Assembly: GCA_028707015.1 (NCBI GenBank)
Contig: JAQTVP010000028.1
Coordinates: 1 to 12,792 of the forward strand
Origin: Dehalococcoidales bacterium
GTDB taxonomy: Bacteria > Chloroflexota > Dehalococcoidia > Dehalococcoidales > JAQTVP01
Length of the DNA stretch: 12,792 nucleotides
Direction of reading: 5' to 3'
Shown: positions 6,099-12,792 of the stretch, piece after piece
How the letters are laid out: each line of letters opens with the position of its first letter
Position numbering within the stretch: the first letter of the stretch is position 1
Made by a program: the position numbers and the translations under genes
The notes under the pieces: generated by a model
The model's database searches: none
What the model saw: only the letters and a program-made list of their open reading frames with translations
What the model was told of the DNA's origin: nothing

Positions 6099-9000
6099 TT
6101 AAGATAAAGTATCACCTTCTATTATTTCATGGTTTATTCTTAATTTATCACTATAAGCACTCATAGTTTTTCTATATATATCATATACTTCATCATCATC
6201 TGGATAATAATCTAAAATAATTAAATCTCTTACGTATTGATTCATAGAACCCCAAGGTGAAGCTGCTCCCCAATCCCCTATTCTTATATCACTGTCATAA
6301 GCATCTGGTAGATATGAAGCTTTATCAAATTCTTTATTTTGATCAACAAAAAATTTAGAATAACCAGTAGAATCATCCCATGCTAAACAAATAAAATGCC
6401 ATCCTTCTGAAATTGTTACAGCTGTGCTTGTTGTATTTGGAACGTTATTAGATGTTTGTACATACCATAGGCCAGTTGAGTATGAATAATATGATCTTAC
6501 ATTTAATTTATTAGCTTCACTTGTTCCATAGGTAGAAAATAACATGGAAAAATCATTATTGTTGGCTGGCCCTCGCCAAGTCCTGGCAGCTTCGTTAAAT
6601 AAATACCAGCCACATATAGCCCCGTGCGCTTGAGTTAAATTGGTGGATGCATAATATAAGTAACTATTAGCTCTTGTGCCATCTACAAAAGGAGTTACGA
6701 ATGGTTTCGCTTCTATTTGAGGAGCGGTCATATAGATTACCGTACCTGCATTCCCTATGTAACAACAAACAGCTAAATAACTAGTATCAGCGGCAGTTGT
6801 TTTATTTGTCGATTCAAGCCTTATCCACCTTCTTTGTGGTAATTGGGTGATTGTTAATGAATCTCCATTATATAATAAAGTTCCTATACTGTAATTAGTA
6901 GAAGCTGTGTATTCTCTAAAATAAGGAGCGTAATTTTCAGTTCCAACCGTTGCAATCCACATATATACACTGGCCGAATAAACAGTTGACGGTGAAGAAT
7001 ATTCTTGGCCAAATGTCATTGCAGATTGCCCCGCCGTTAATTGCTTTATCCCCCTAATAATTTGATCTTCAAAAAGTGGAGTTACTCCATCTGAAAGATC
7101 CTCTCTTGTCCCAGTATTCGACCATCTATTGACATAAGTAAGATCGCTTAAATTAATTGTTGCTTGCCCTTGCCACCTAGCTCTATTTTCATAAACTCCA
7201 TCACTATCTGTTGCTGGCGATATTAAATTACTTTTATCATTTGCGTCTTCATCTAATGGGAAATATCTTGTATAATAAGTGGATGGAATATCTGGAAATT
7301 CTCTTACTTCATTAGTTATTAAATCTCCATTTGAAGTAATTGAAAAGGATGACTTACCTAATTCATAAATTTGTTCGTCCGATAATACTTTATTATATAT
7401 AGATAAATCTTTTATTGATGCGCCTAAGTCATAAATTTGAATATAATCAATAACACCTCTAGTACAATCAACATTCCCGTCATCAGTTTCCCACCAATCA
7501 CCGTTTCTAAAAAATTTTACTTGGCCGTAAGTAGACGCATCATGGTCATAAGTTATAGTTATTGTTTCATAACCACCAGTAGTAAAAAGTACTGTAGCAT
7601 TTAAATCATTATACAATCTTGTCCCAGTTACTACCCAATCCCATATAAACCTTCTATAAGATGCATCAGTAGATGTTGGAAAATACCTCCAGAGCCAGCC
7701 AAAGTTATTTAATAAAATTCTACGTGTGCTAGAGGCACCAACATACTTATTTGTATCTATCTTAAAATTTAATGTAAAATCCTCAGAAGATGTATCAATG
7801 TTTAAACCTTCTATAATAATATTTCCAACACCAGCCCTACTTCCATCAACAAATTCTGTATGATATGCTTTTTCTTCAAATTGTGGAGAAGAAAGATATA
7901 AAAATAAATTTGAAGGTTGATCGCTTGCACTAGTACCCTCAGTAAAATTAATTCTCAAATACCCAGCTATATATTTATTGTCAGGAGTTCCAACTCCAGT
8001 GTCTCCGAAAACATCATATCTACTTGCTACTAAAGCTTTGCCGGTTATTGAATATTTTTGCCAACAATTAGTTTTAGTTAAATCTGGTGAATGATGGTCG
8101 CTTTCTATAGTACCTGCACCCCAAAAACTGTAAGTCCAGTTGTACCCTTGTGTAGAGTGCCAATCAACTCCTAATGTATTTTGATACATATCTTCTGTTG
8201 TACTTGTAAATCTATCCTTGAATTGCTCAGGAAGCCAAACATATATTGAATATGTAACATCAACATCCCAAACATCTTCTGTAACTACATCAAATTTAAA
8301 CGAAAATCTCATATTTTGAGTATCTAATGCACTATCTCCTATTCTATATACATCCATTCCTTCAATTGGTGGTGGAATGTCTGTTACAATTGTAGAATAA
8401 TTAGAATGAGCTAATCCGCTATATGGTCTATAATTCGGATAAGAAGCATGACCTGAGTTAATGATATTTGTAGTAGCAGCTTCCACTGAGATTCCATCAG
8501 CCATATAAGTATTGTTAGAATCTGTAGTAACTAAGCTTGAAATTGTTCTTCTATTTAATTGCCATTCAAGTAAATGTCTCAAGAATGCATAATTTCCAGA
8601 GTAAGATCCTAACTGCCCAAATTCATCAAAATATAGAGAACCACCAAGATTATTATTTGGTAAGTATAAATATCCCATTATAGCAGAGTCACCGTTAAAT
8701 GAATGATAATAAAGAGGAATGATATTCCCATCCACACTATTAAAAGCTTGTATATAATAATTTGGATCGCTTGAACCACAATCTACTGTATCGCCAGCCA
8801 TTCCAAATCCTAGATAAGTTTCAATATCTGAATTATCATTATAAACAACACCATGAGTAGTCGTTTCTGTTCCTATTAATTGAACGGTTGCCACAAACAC
8901 ATTTGTTTGAGTGTCATTCCCTGTAGCCCAACAAACCCCACCAGAATCAGCGACTCCTTTTAAAAAAGCCAAGTTAGCAGAAGTGACAGCCCATGCAAAA

Positions 9001-9302
9001 TTATCTGCCAACATTAGATCATAAGTTAGGGCAGTTGCTGTGTCTCCAGATGAATCACCTGTGTAATCACCATATGCTATATCACCATCTAATAGGTTAG
9101 CAAACAAAACATTTCCAGAGGCACCTATTGAAAGAAGCCCAATATTTAAAATGTAATTGTCTAAATCATAAACAGCATTACTATTTCCATCGAATGGGAA
9201 GTGATAGATTAACCCATCTGTAATAACTGGTAATCTTTCGTTTATTTCGCCGTTTGCGAGTTCAAATTCACCTGTATTATATAATTTTGATCTTACTGCC
9301 AT
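6099..9302 (-). CDS. Large LamG/carbohydrate-binding tail adhesin with possible amidotransferase-fold insert
   Basis: A 1067-residue tail protein of two similar modules. Module 1 opens with GLIYHFPFDGN (30-40), is interrupted by an unusual segment (58-245), then has a VEAATTNII motif (273-281), a carbohydrate-binding-like beta region ending in QFEEKAYHTEFVDGSR (474-489), and a LamG-like region closing at KDLSIYNKVLSDEQIYELG (631-649). Module 2 opens with YTRYFPLDED (677-686), has the matching QIEAKPFVTPFVDGTR (862-877), and closes with VRDLIILDYYPDDDEVYDIY. LamG/concanavalin-like folds bind glycans, so it is probably a host-surface adhesin. The segment 58-245 alternates predicted strands and helices and ends with LRHLLEWQL, resembling a class-I amidotransferase-like fold, but no catalytic Cys-His-Glu triad can be assigned. 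The ATG overlaps the previous TAA by one base. It has eight GD[ST] motifs. Confidence 0.75.
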   Translation of the reverse strand: MAVRSKLYNTGEFELANGEINERLPVITDGLIYHFPFDGNSNAVYDLDNYILNIGLLSIGASGNVLFANLLDGDIAYGDYTGDSSGDTATALTYDLMLADNFAWAVTSANLAFLKGVADSGGVCWATGNDTQTNVFVATVQLIGTETTTHGVVYNDNSDIETYLGFGMAGDTVDCGSSDPNYYIQAFNSVDGNIIPLYYHSFNGDSAIMGYLYLPNNNLGGSLYFDEFGQLGSYSGNYAFLRHLLEWQLNRRTISSLVTTDSNNTYMADGISVEAATTNIINSGHASYPNYRPYSGLAHSNYSTIVTDIPPPIEGMDVYRIGDSALDTQNMRFSFKFDVVTEDVWDVDVTYSIYVWLPEQFKDRFTSTTEDMYQNTLGVDWHSTQGYNWTYSFWGAGTIESDHHSPDLTKTNCWQKYSITGKALVASRYDVFGDTGVGTPDNKYIAGYLRINFTEGTSASDQPSNLFLYLSSPQFEEKAYHTEFVDGSRAGVGNIIIEGLNIDTSSEDFTLNFKIDTNKYVGASSTRRILLNNFGWLWRYFPTSTDASYRRFIWDWVVTGTRLYNDLNATVLFTTGGYETITITYDHDASTYGQVKFFRNGDWWETDDGNVDCTRGVIDYIQIYDLGASIKDLSIYNKVLSDEQIYELGKSSFSITSNGDLITNEVREFPDIPSTYYTRYFPLDEDANDKSNLISPATDSDGVYENRARWQGQATINLSDLTYVNRWSNTGTREDLSDGVTPLFEDQIIRGIKQLTAGQSAMTFGQEYSSPSTVYSASVYMWIATVGTENYAPYFREYTASTNYSIGTLLYNGDSLTITQLPQRRWIRLESTNKTTAADTSYLAVCCYIGNAGTVIYMTAPQIEAKPFVTPFVDGTRANSYLYYASTNLTQAHGAICGWYLFNEAARTWRGPANNNDFSMLFSTYGTSEANKLNVRSYYSYSTGLWYVQTSNNVPNTTSTAVTISEGWHFICLAWDDSTGYSKFFVDQNKEFDKASYLPDAYDSDIRIGDWGAASPWGSMNQYVRDLIILDYYPDDDEVYDIYRKTMSAYSDKLRINHEIIEGDTLS
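6666..7886 (-). repeat. Duplicated QxE...FVDG[TS]R module boundary in the 1067-aa adhesin
   Basis: The same boundary sequence appears at 7830-7886 (QFEEKAYHTEFVDGSR) and 6666-6722 (QIEAKPFVTPFVDGTR). A third copy in the 5'-truncated adhesin lies at 12035-12091 (QVEDRKISTPYVNGTR). Each follows a carbohydrate-binding-like beta region and precedes a LamG-like region, showing one shared module architecture. Confidence 0.7.
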
Positions 9303-11140
9303 TACGATATTAAAAAGTCAAAACAAGCATCTGTGCTGTTATAAACTATTTCTCCATAAGTAGCGTCCGATGCTTCCATTTTTATTCCTGGATCTGAATC
9401 ACCACTAGTAATATGTATATCTCTATCTGGTGATGCTTCATTAAAACCTACGTATCCATCGCTGCCTCTGACAAAAAAAGCATTAGCCATACTTAATGCT
9501 TCAACACGAAAGTCCATATCTAAAGAACCTTCGTTTAAAGTTACTTCTGTTGCTCCAATAGTTAAACAATCTTTCCAATTTATTGTTTCACCAGCAGCAG
9601 AACCGGTATATGTTCTTAATGTAATATAATCACCATACATACCAATACCAGAAGCATCTGCATCATAGCCAAAAGTTGAAACTTTAAAATCAGCCCCACT
9701 CACATAAGCATTACTTAAAATCCAGAAATTATATCCACTTGTTGCTCCAATACCAAAATAATTACTGATAAAAGATAACGGCTTGTCTGGATTTGAAGAA
9801 TTAATACCAATATATCCAGTGCTTCTTTCTACTCTAAATGCTTCATAGTAACTTCCAGAATAATATCTATCAATTACTAAATCTGCCAAGTTGGTTGTAG
9901 CTTGCCTAAATGTCCAGTAAGGATTATCTAAACCTATTGTAAATATTCCTTCTCCTGGTGTATCCGATCCAGTTCCTGTTGTGCTTAACTCTAATAAAGA
10001 AGTTAAGCTTTTTGCATTACTGTCACCAATTAATATTTTTCCAGGATGCCATAAACCTGAATCCCCATATATATCAAACCAAGAGCCACCTTCATAAGAA
10101 GCAGCAGCAATATCGTGACCATCTTGATCTATGAAATATAACCCTGAATCTCTCAGATAAAGAACCCCTTTATATGGGCTTCCAACTGTTGGAGCTGAGG
10201 CCAATTGGTTAAATACTATTCCACCGCCAGATATTTCAATTGGATTAGCGTTAACATTACTAGTGGGATTTTGAAATCCAGTTATTCCACCGGGAGGATT
10301 ATAGAAAAGGAAGGTTCTTTCTGATTCAGATAATGCTTTTTTATAAATTCTTATTTCATCTAAATCGCCATCATAAATATAGCTTGTTGATGCTGTTGCT
10401 GATGAACGACCAATAAATAAATCATTGCCATAATTATCAACAGAACCAATTAAAGAAATATCTGAATCGCCTGCTATAAGAGCGGTTGCTTTTATATTAT
10501 CTACATATAAATAAAATTTATCATTTTCTCTATCAACTACTCCGACAGCAAAATGCCAATCACCATCTGTTACTGAATAACTAGTTTGTAATCTATATGT
10601 ATTAGAAGAATCGCCAATTGAAAAGTCTAATTTATCTGTGCTATTTATATGAAAGCCGTATTCATTTTTTGCCCAACTAGCAACACTTGACTTATGAACT
10701 AAAAATGCAGTATTTGTAGCAGTAGAAGTTCTAAACCTAAAGCATATAGAAAAACTTTGTTCTTCGCCAAATTCCAAGTCATTAGCGTATCCAACTCTGC
10801 CATAGCCAGAATCACCCTCGACAAAGTTAAAGCCGTTATTTACAACACCAATTATTGGATTTAGGGAACCATAAATAGTTGCATCATGAGAACCAGCGCT
10901 ATCTTCAAGTATATCACCACTGTCACCGCTCGTTTCATCCAATTTCCAATAAGCAACCAAATCTTCAGTTCCTGGGTCAGTTCCTATTTGATTTTCTACA
11001 CTAAATCTAGCAGCTACTATATCATGTGTTGTTAAAGTTGGAGAAGTATCACCAGTTATAGCGAGGACTGCCTCTAAAACTGCTGGGTTTTGAATTGTAG
11101 TTAGCTGTGTATCTCCATATGTTTCTAAAAACAAAGGCAT
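9302..11140 (-). CDS. LamG-domain tail-fibre protein
   Basis: A 612-residue protein. A LamG/concanavalin-like domain spans about residues 60-282, from LVAYWKLDETSG through a central TDGDWHFAVGVVDR and LYVDNIK to LDEIRIYKKALSESE, the family's C-terminal signature. Residues 285-612 are tail-fibre shaft sequence with GYIGINSSNPDKPL and GYVGFNEASPDRDIHI, variants of the G(I/V)G...(S/N)P...L.I motif seen in phage fibres and upstream of S74 chaperone domains; no chaperone domain is present. It ends ACFDFLIS. The LamG domain should bind sugars on the host surface, by family knowledge. GGAG nine bases before the ATG overlaps the stop of the preceding gene. Nine GD[ST] motifs occur at residues 9, 30, 72, 109, 176, 224, 359, 372 and 580. 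The one at 72 lengthens the conserved LamG opening by three residues. Confidence 0.82.
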   Translation of the reverse strand: MPLFLETYGDTQLTTIQNPAVLEAVLAITGDTSPTLTTHDIVAARFSVENQIGTDPGTEDLVAYWKLDETSGDSGDILEDSAGSHDATIYGSLNPIIGVVNNGFNFVEGDSGYGRVGYANDLEFGEEQSFSICFRFRTSTATNTAFLVHKSSVASWAKNEYGFHINSTDKLDFSIGDSSNTYRLQTSYSVTDGDWHFAVGVVDRENDKFYLYVDNIKATALIAGDSDISLIGSVDNYGNDLFIGRSSATASTSYIYDGDLDEIRIYKKALSESERTFLFYNPPGGITGFQNPTSNVNANPIEISGGGIVFNQLASAPTVGSPYKGVLYLRDSGLYFIDQDGHDIAAASYEGGSWFDIYGDSGLWHPGKILIGDSNAKSLTSLLELSTTGTGSDTPGEGIFTIGLDNPYWTFRQATTNLADLVIDRYYSGSYYEAFRVERSTGYIGINSSNPDKPLSFISNYFGIGATSGYNFWILSNAYVSGADFKVSTFGYDADASGIGMYGDYITLRTYTGSAAGETINWKDCLTIGATEVTLNEGSLDMDFRVEALSMANAFFVRGSDGYVGFNEASPDRDIHITSGDSDPGIKMEASDATYGEIVYNSTDACFDFLIS

Positions 11141-11146
11141 AATAAC

Positions 11147-12792
11147 TTACTCCAAAATAAATACAGATGATGTTGTAGGATACACTTTACCTGTAACATC
11201 GCCAGAAGTTAGATTTGGATAAATAAATATATTTGTATCTTCAACTCTTGTTATTAGATAATATCCATTACTGTTAATTGTTTCGTCCACAATTACATAT
11301 TCATTTCTCTTATAATCGTGGCTATCGCCTAATTCTAATACGCTATCACCAGAAATTGCATTCCAAGTTCTTCCTTCGCTTGAGTCAAACAAATTACTTT
11401 GTAATGATTTAGTTGTATCTCCGCCAACTTTATTACTGGTGTCTATGGTTTGAACTCTATAAACCCATTTTGTATTTATAGGAAATGGATCTGGATAAAA
11501 ATAAGGAACACCATTTTCAAAGTGAATAATTGTAGAATCTCCTTCGTCATCTTTTATTAATAAATCTGTAATTTCACCATTAAACCTTGCTATCAAAGAA
11601 TCAGTTAATGTTTGCCTTCCGCCGATACCTAAACTAGATATTACATCAGCAGTATCACCAGAATATGTATCCGGAATTCCACTCCATCCAGAATCACCAG
11701 TAACTCCATCAATAATTAATTTACAGTTATATAAACTTGTGTCACCAAAATTCCAAATGAATTTTAAGTGATGCGGTTTCCAATATTCTGAATCTCCAAG
11801 ATAAGAATCTCCGTGAATTAATTCTCTCCCAGTTCCTCCATTTATCCAATAAACTTGAAAAGCCTGCAAAGTATTTTGATAATTAATATTTAATCTATGA
11901 GTGTTATCTGTTCCCCATTCAAGAATGGTATCTTGCCCAGTAGAATATGCTTGCTCATCAACAGGGCTTCTTCCTCTCACATAGCATTCTAAAGTTCCAG
12001 ATACAGGCATTTCTCTATCAAAGAAATAAGTGCTTGGTAATCTTGTTCCGTTAACATAAGGAGTTGAAATTTTTCTGTCTTCTACTTGAACAGCAGTTGC
12101 ATAAATATAACCAGTACCCATTTCTTGTGGTTCTATGATAATTGAATGAGTATCACCAATATCTTTGATTGGATTACTTGTTCCACTTATTCTTACTATT
12201 TCATCGGTAAACCATTCAACCAAAGTTTTACTAGTATCTCCAACTACTGTGCTTACCGTTCTATCATACCAGGTTATAAGCACCCTAGAATATTGAGTTT
12301 GCGGAGTTTCCCTTTGGAAAAAATAAATATGGGTAGAATCTCCTACTCCTTTTTTTAAGATAATACTCCAAGATTTTCCTAAAGTATCACCAAAAGTTCC
12401 AGGCACTATATTTTGCCTTATATCAGCATCAGTAGAAACGGCAGTTATTTTTGTAAATCTTTTATTATCAAAATAATAATCTGTTAGCTCAGCAGTATCA
12501 CCAGCATTATGTGGGCTCATATACCATTTTCCATAAATAGTATCACCAACAAATTCTCCACCAATATAACCAGTACTATCTCCTATCATATCAGGATAGT
12601 TCAAAACATTGGTAGTTCCAGTCCAAAAACCTGTAACTTCTCTCCAAGGATTAGTCATCTTACGAGTATTATATATATCAGTTACTTCAGATTGAGATAA
12701 AGCTCTATTATAGATGCGAACTTCATCAATAAGTCCATCCCATTGCGCAGTGCCGCCGTTTCCACCTATTCGAACATTAACTGGGGTCCAAG
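11147..12792 (-). CDS. LamG/carbohydrate-binding tail adhesin, 5' end outside window
   Basis: At least 547 residues. Although an ATG exists at 12658, the frame stays open to the window edge. The 44 upstream codons give a LamG C-terminus (VRIGGNGG, then GLIDEVRIYNRALSQSEV), so that ATG is internal and the gene starts beyond 12792. Numbering from the internal Met, residues 10-205 are a carbohydrate-binding-like beta region ending in QVEDRKISTPYVNGTR (191-206). Residues 210-375 are a second LamG-like region (SSLGIGGRQ, LIARFNGEITDLLI). Residues 380-503 are a C-terminal domain (KWVYRVQTID, SEGRTWNAI, RNEYVIVDE, FIYPNLTSGDVTG) I cannot name. It holds 16 GD[ST] motifs, the highest overall density of any gene here: residues 26, 38, 53, 90, 106, 140, 168, 283, 288, 305, 321, 334, 373, 413, 437 and 444. 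A host-surface glycan adhesin is the likely role. Confidence 0.8.
   Translation of the reverse strand, partial: WTPVNVRIGGNGGTAQWDGLIDEVRIYNRALSQSEVTDIYNTRKMTNPWREVTGFWTGTTNVLNYPDMIGDSTGYIGGEFVGDTIYGKWYMSPHNAGDTAELTDYYFDNKRFTKITAVSTDADIRQNIVPGTFGDTLGKSWSIILKKGVGDSTHIYFFQRETPQTQYSRVLITWYDRTVSTVVGDTSKTLVEWFTDEIVRISGTSNPIKDIGDTHSIIIEPQEMGTGYIYATAVQVEDRKISTPYVNGTRLPSTYFFDREMPVSGTLECYVRGRSPVDEQAYSTGQDTILEWGTDNTHRLNINYQNTLQAFQVYWINGGTGRELIHGDSYLGDSEYWKPHHLKFIWNFGDTSLYNCKLIIDGVTGDSGWSGIPDTYSGDTADVISSLGIGGRQTLTDSLIARFNGEITDLLIKDDEGDSTIIHFENGVPYFYPDPFPINTKWVYRVQTIDTSNKVGGDTTKSLQSNLFDSSEGRTWNAISGDSVLELGDSHDYKRNEYVIVDETINSNGYYLITRVEDTNIFIYPNLTSGDVTGKVYPTTSSVFILE
11150..11153 (-). promoter_or_regulatory. 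Shine-Dalgarno site of the 612-aa fibre gene
   Basis: GGAG on the minus strand, nine bases before the ATG at 11140. Its last base touches the stop codon of the preceding gene, so the two are probably translationally coupled. Confidence 0.6.
11321..12583 (-). repeat. Interspersed GD[ST] tripeptides in the 5'-truncated adhesin (16 copies)
   Basis: Sixteen in-frame copies lie between the outermost ones at 12575-12583 (GGA GAT AGT) and 11321-11329 (GGC GAT AGC). Only one other Gly-Asp in this protein (GDV, residue 486) is not followed by Ser or Thr. The 44 residues of LamG end upstream of 12658 have none. Confidence 0.88.

Noticed and set aside
9296..9306. Programmed frameshift joining the 612- and 1067-residue genes
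   Set aside because: The one-base TAATG overlap is an ordinary stop/start coupling; there is no slippery run and both proteins have complete ends.
225..12583. GD[ST] sites as a DNA motif (GGNGATWC), e.g. a GANTC methylation site, Chi-like or HIP1-like element
   Set aside because: Only copies using TCN serine contain GATTC; Thr copies give GATAC and AGY serine copies give GATAG. The wobble bases vary freely and the copies are kept in frame, so the amino acids, not the bases, are conserved.
3770..12792. Diversity-generating retroelement target in the fibre genes
   Set aside because: I saw no template/variable repeat pair, no adenine-specific variation pattern and no reverse transcriptase in the window; this cannot be excluded outside it.

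Overview
This window is a stretch of a tailed-phage (Caudoviricetes, myovirus-type) genome or prophage. It encodes the adhesion and baseplate end of the tail. All genes lie on the minus strand, tightly packed with short gaps or a 1-base overlap, so the window reads as one transcription unit running from high to low coordinates. The DNA is AT-rich. A gp25/gp6-like baseplate wedge pair next to tail-fibre, LamG and tail-collar proteins points to a contractile-tailed, T4-like or cyanophage/pelagiphage-like virus. The host cannot be named from the sequence.

Layout in transcription order: a LamG/carbohydrate-binding-type adhesin whose 5' end lies beyond the window (11147 to >12792); a LamG plus tail-fibre protein (9302-11140); a 1067-aa adhesin with two carbohydrate-binding-like plus LamG modules and a possible glutamine-amidotransferase-fold insert (6099-9302); a 276-aa tail-fibre repeat protein (5231-6061); a 483-aa protein with three tail-collar repeats and seven HxH motifs (3770-5221); a 65-aa coiled-coil protein (3554-3751); a gp25-like baseplate wedge protein with a TTG start (3155-3493); and a very large gp6/baseplate-J-like protein that runs off the left edge (<1 to 3125). 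I see no tRNA, rRNA, CRISPR array, insertion sequence, integrase or attachment site. No gap between genes exceeds about 60 bases.

The unusual signal is a tripeptide, Gly-Asp-Ser or Gly-Asp-Thr, scattered through the structural proteins. I count 60 copies: 23 in the gp6-like protein, 16 in the 5'-truncated adhesin, 9 in the 612-aa protein, 8 in the 1067-aa protein, 3 in the collar protein and 1 in the 276-aa protein. Of 76 Gly-Asp pairs in the window, 60 are followed by Ser or Thr. In the gp6-like protein the first 311 residues (the conserved baseplate core) have none, while residues 450-967 have 22. The copies use all four Gly codons, three Thr codons and both Ser codon families (TCN and AGY). 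This points to a peptide-level property, not a DNA repeat. Some copies sit where domain spacing suggests they were added, for instance inside the LDETSG...DSAG start of a LamG domain. I do not recognise this as a described system. Possible roles include a modification site such as O-glycosylation at Asp-Ser/Thr, metal binding, or tuning of surface loops; none is shown by the sequence.
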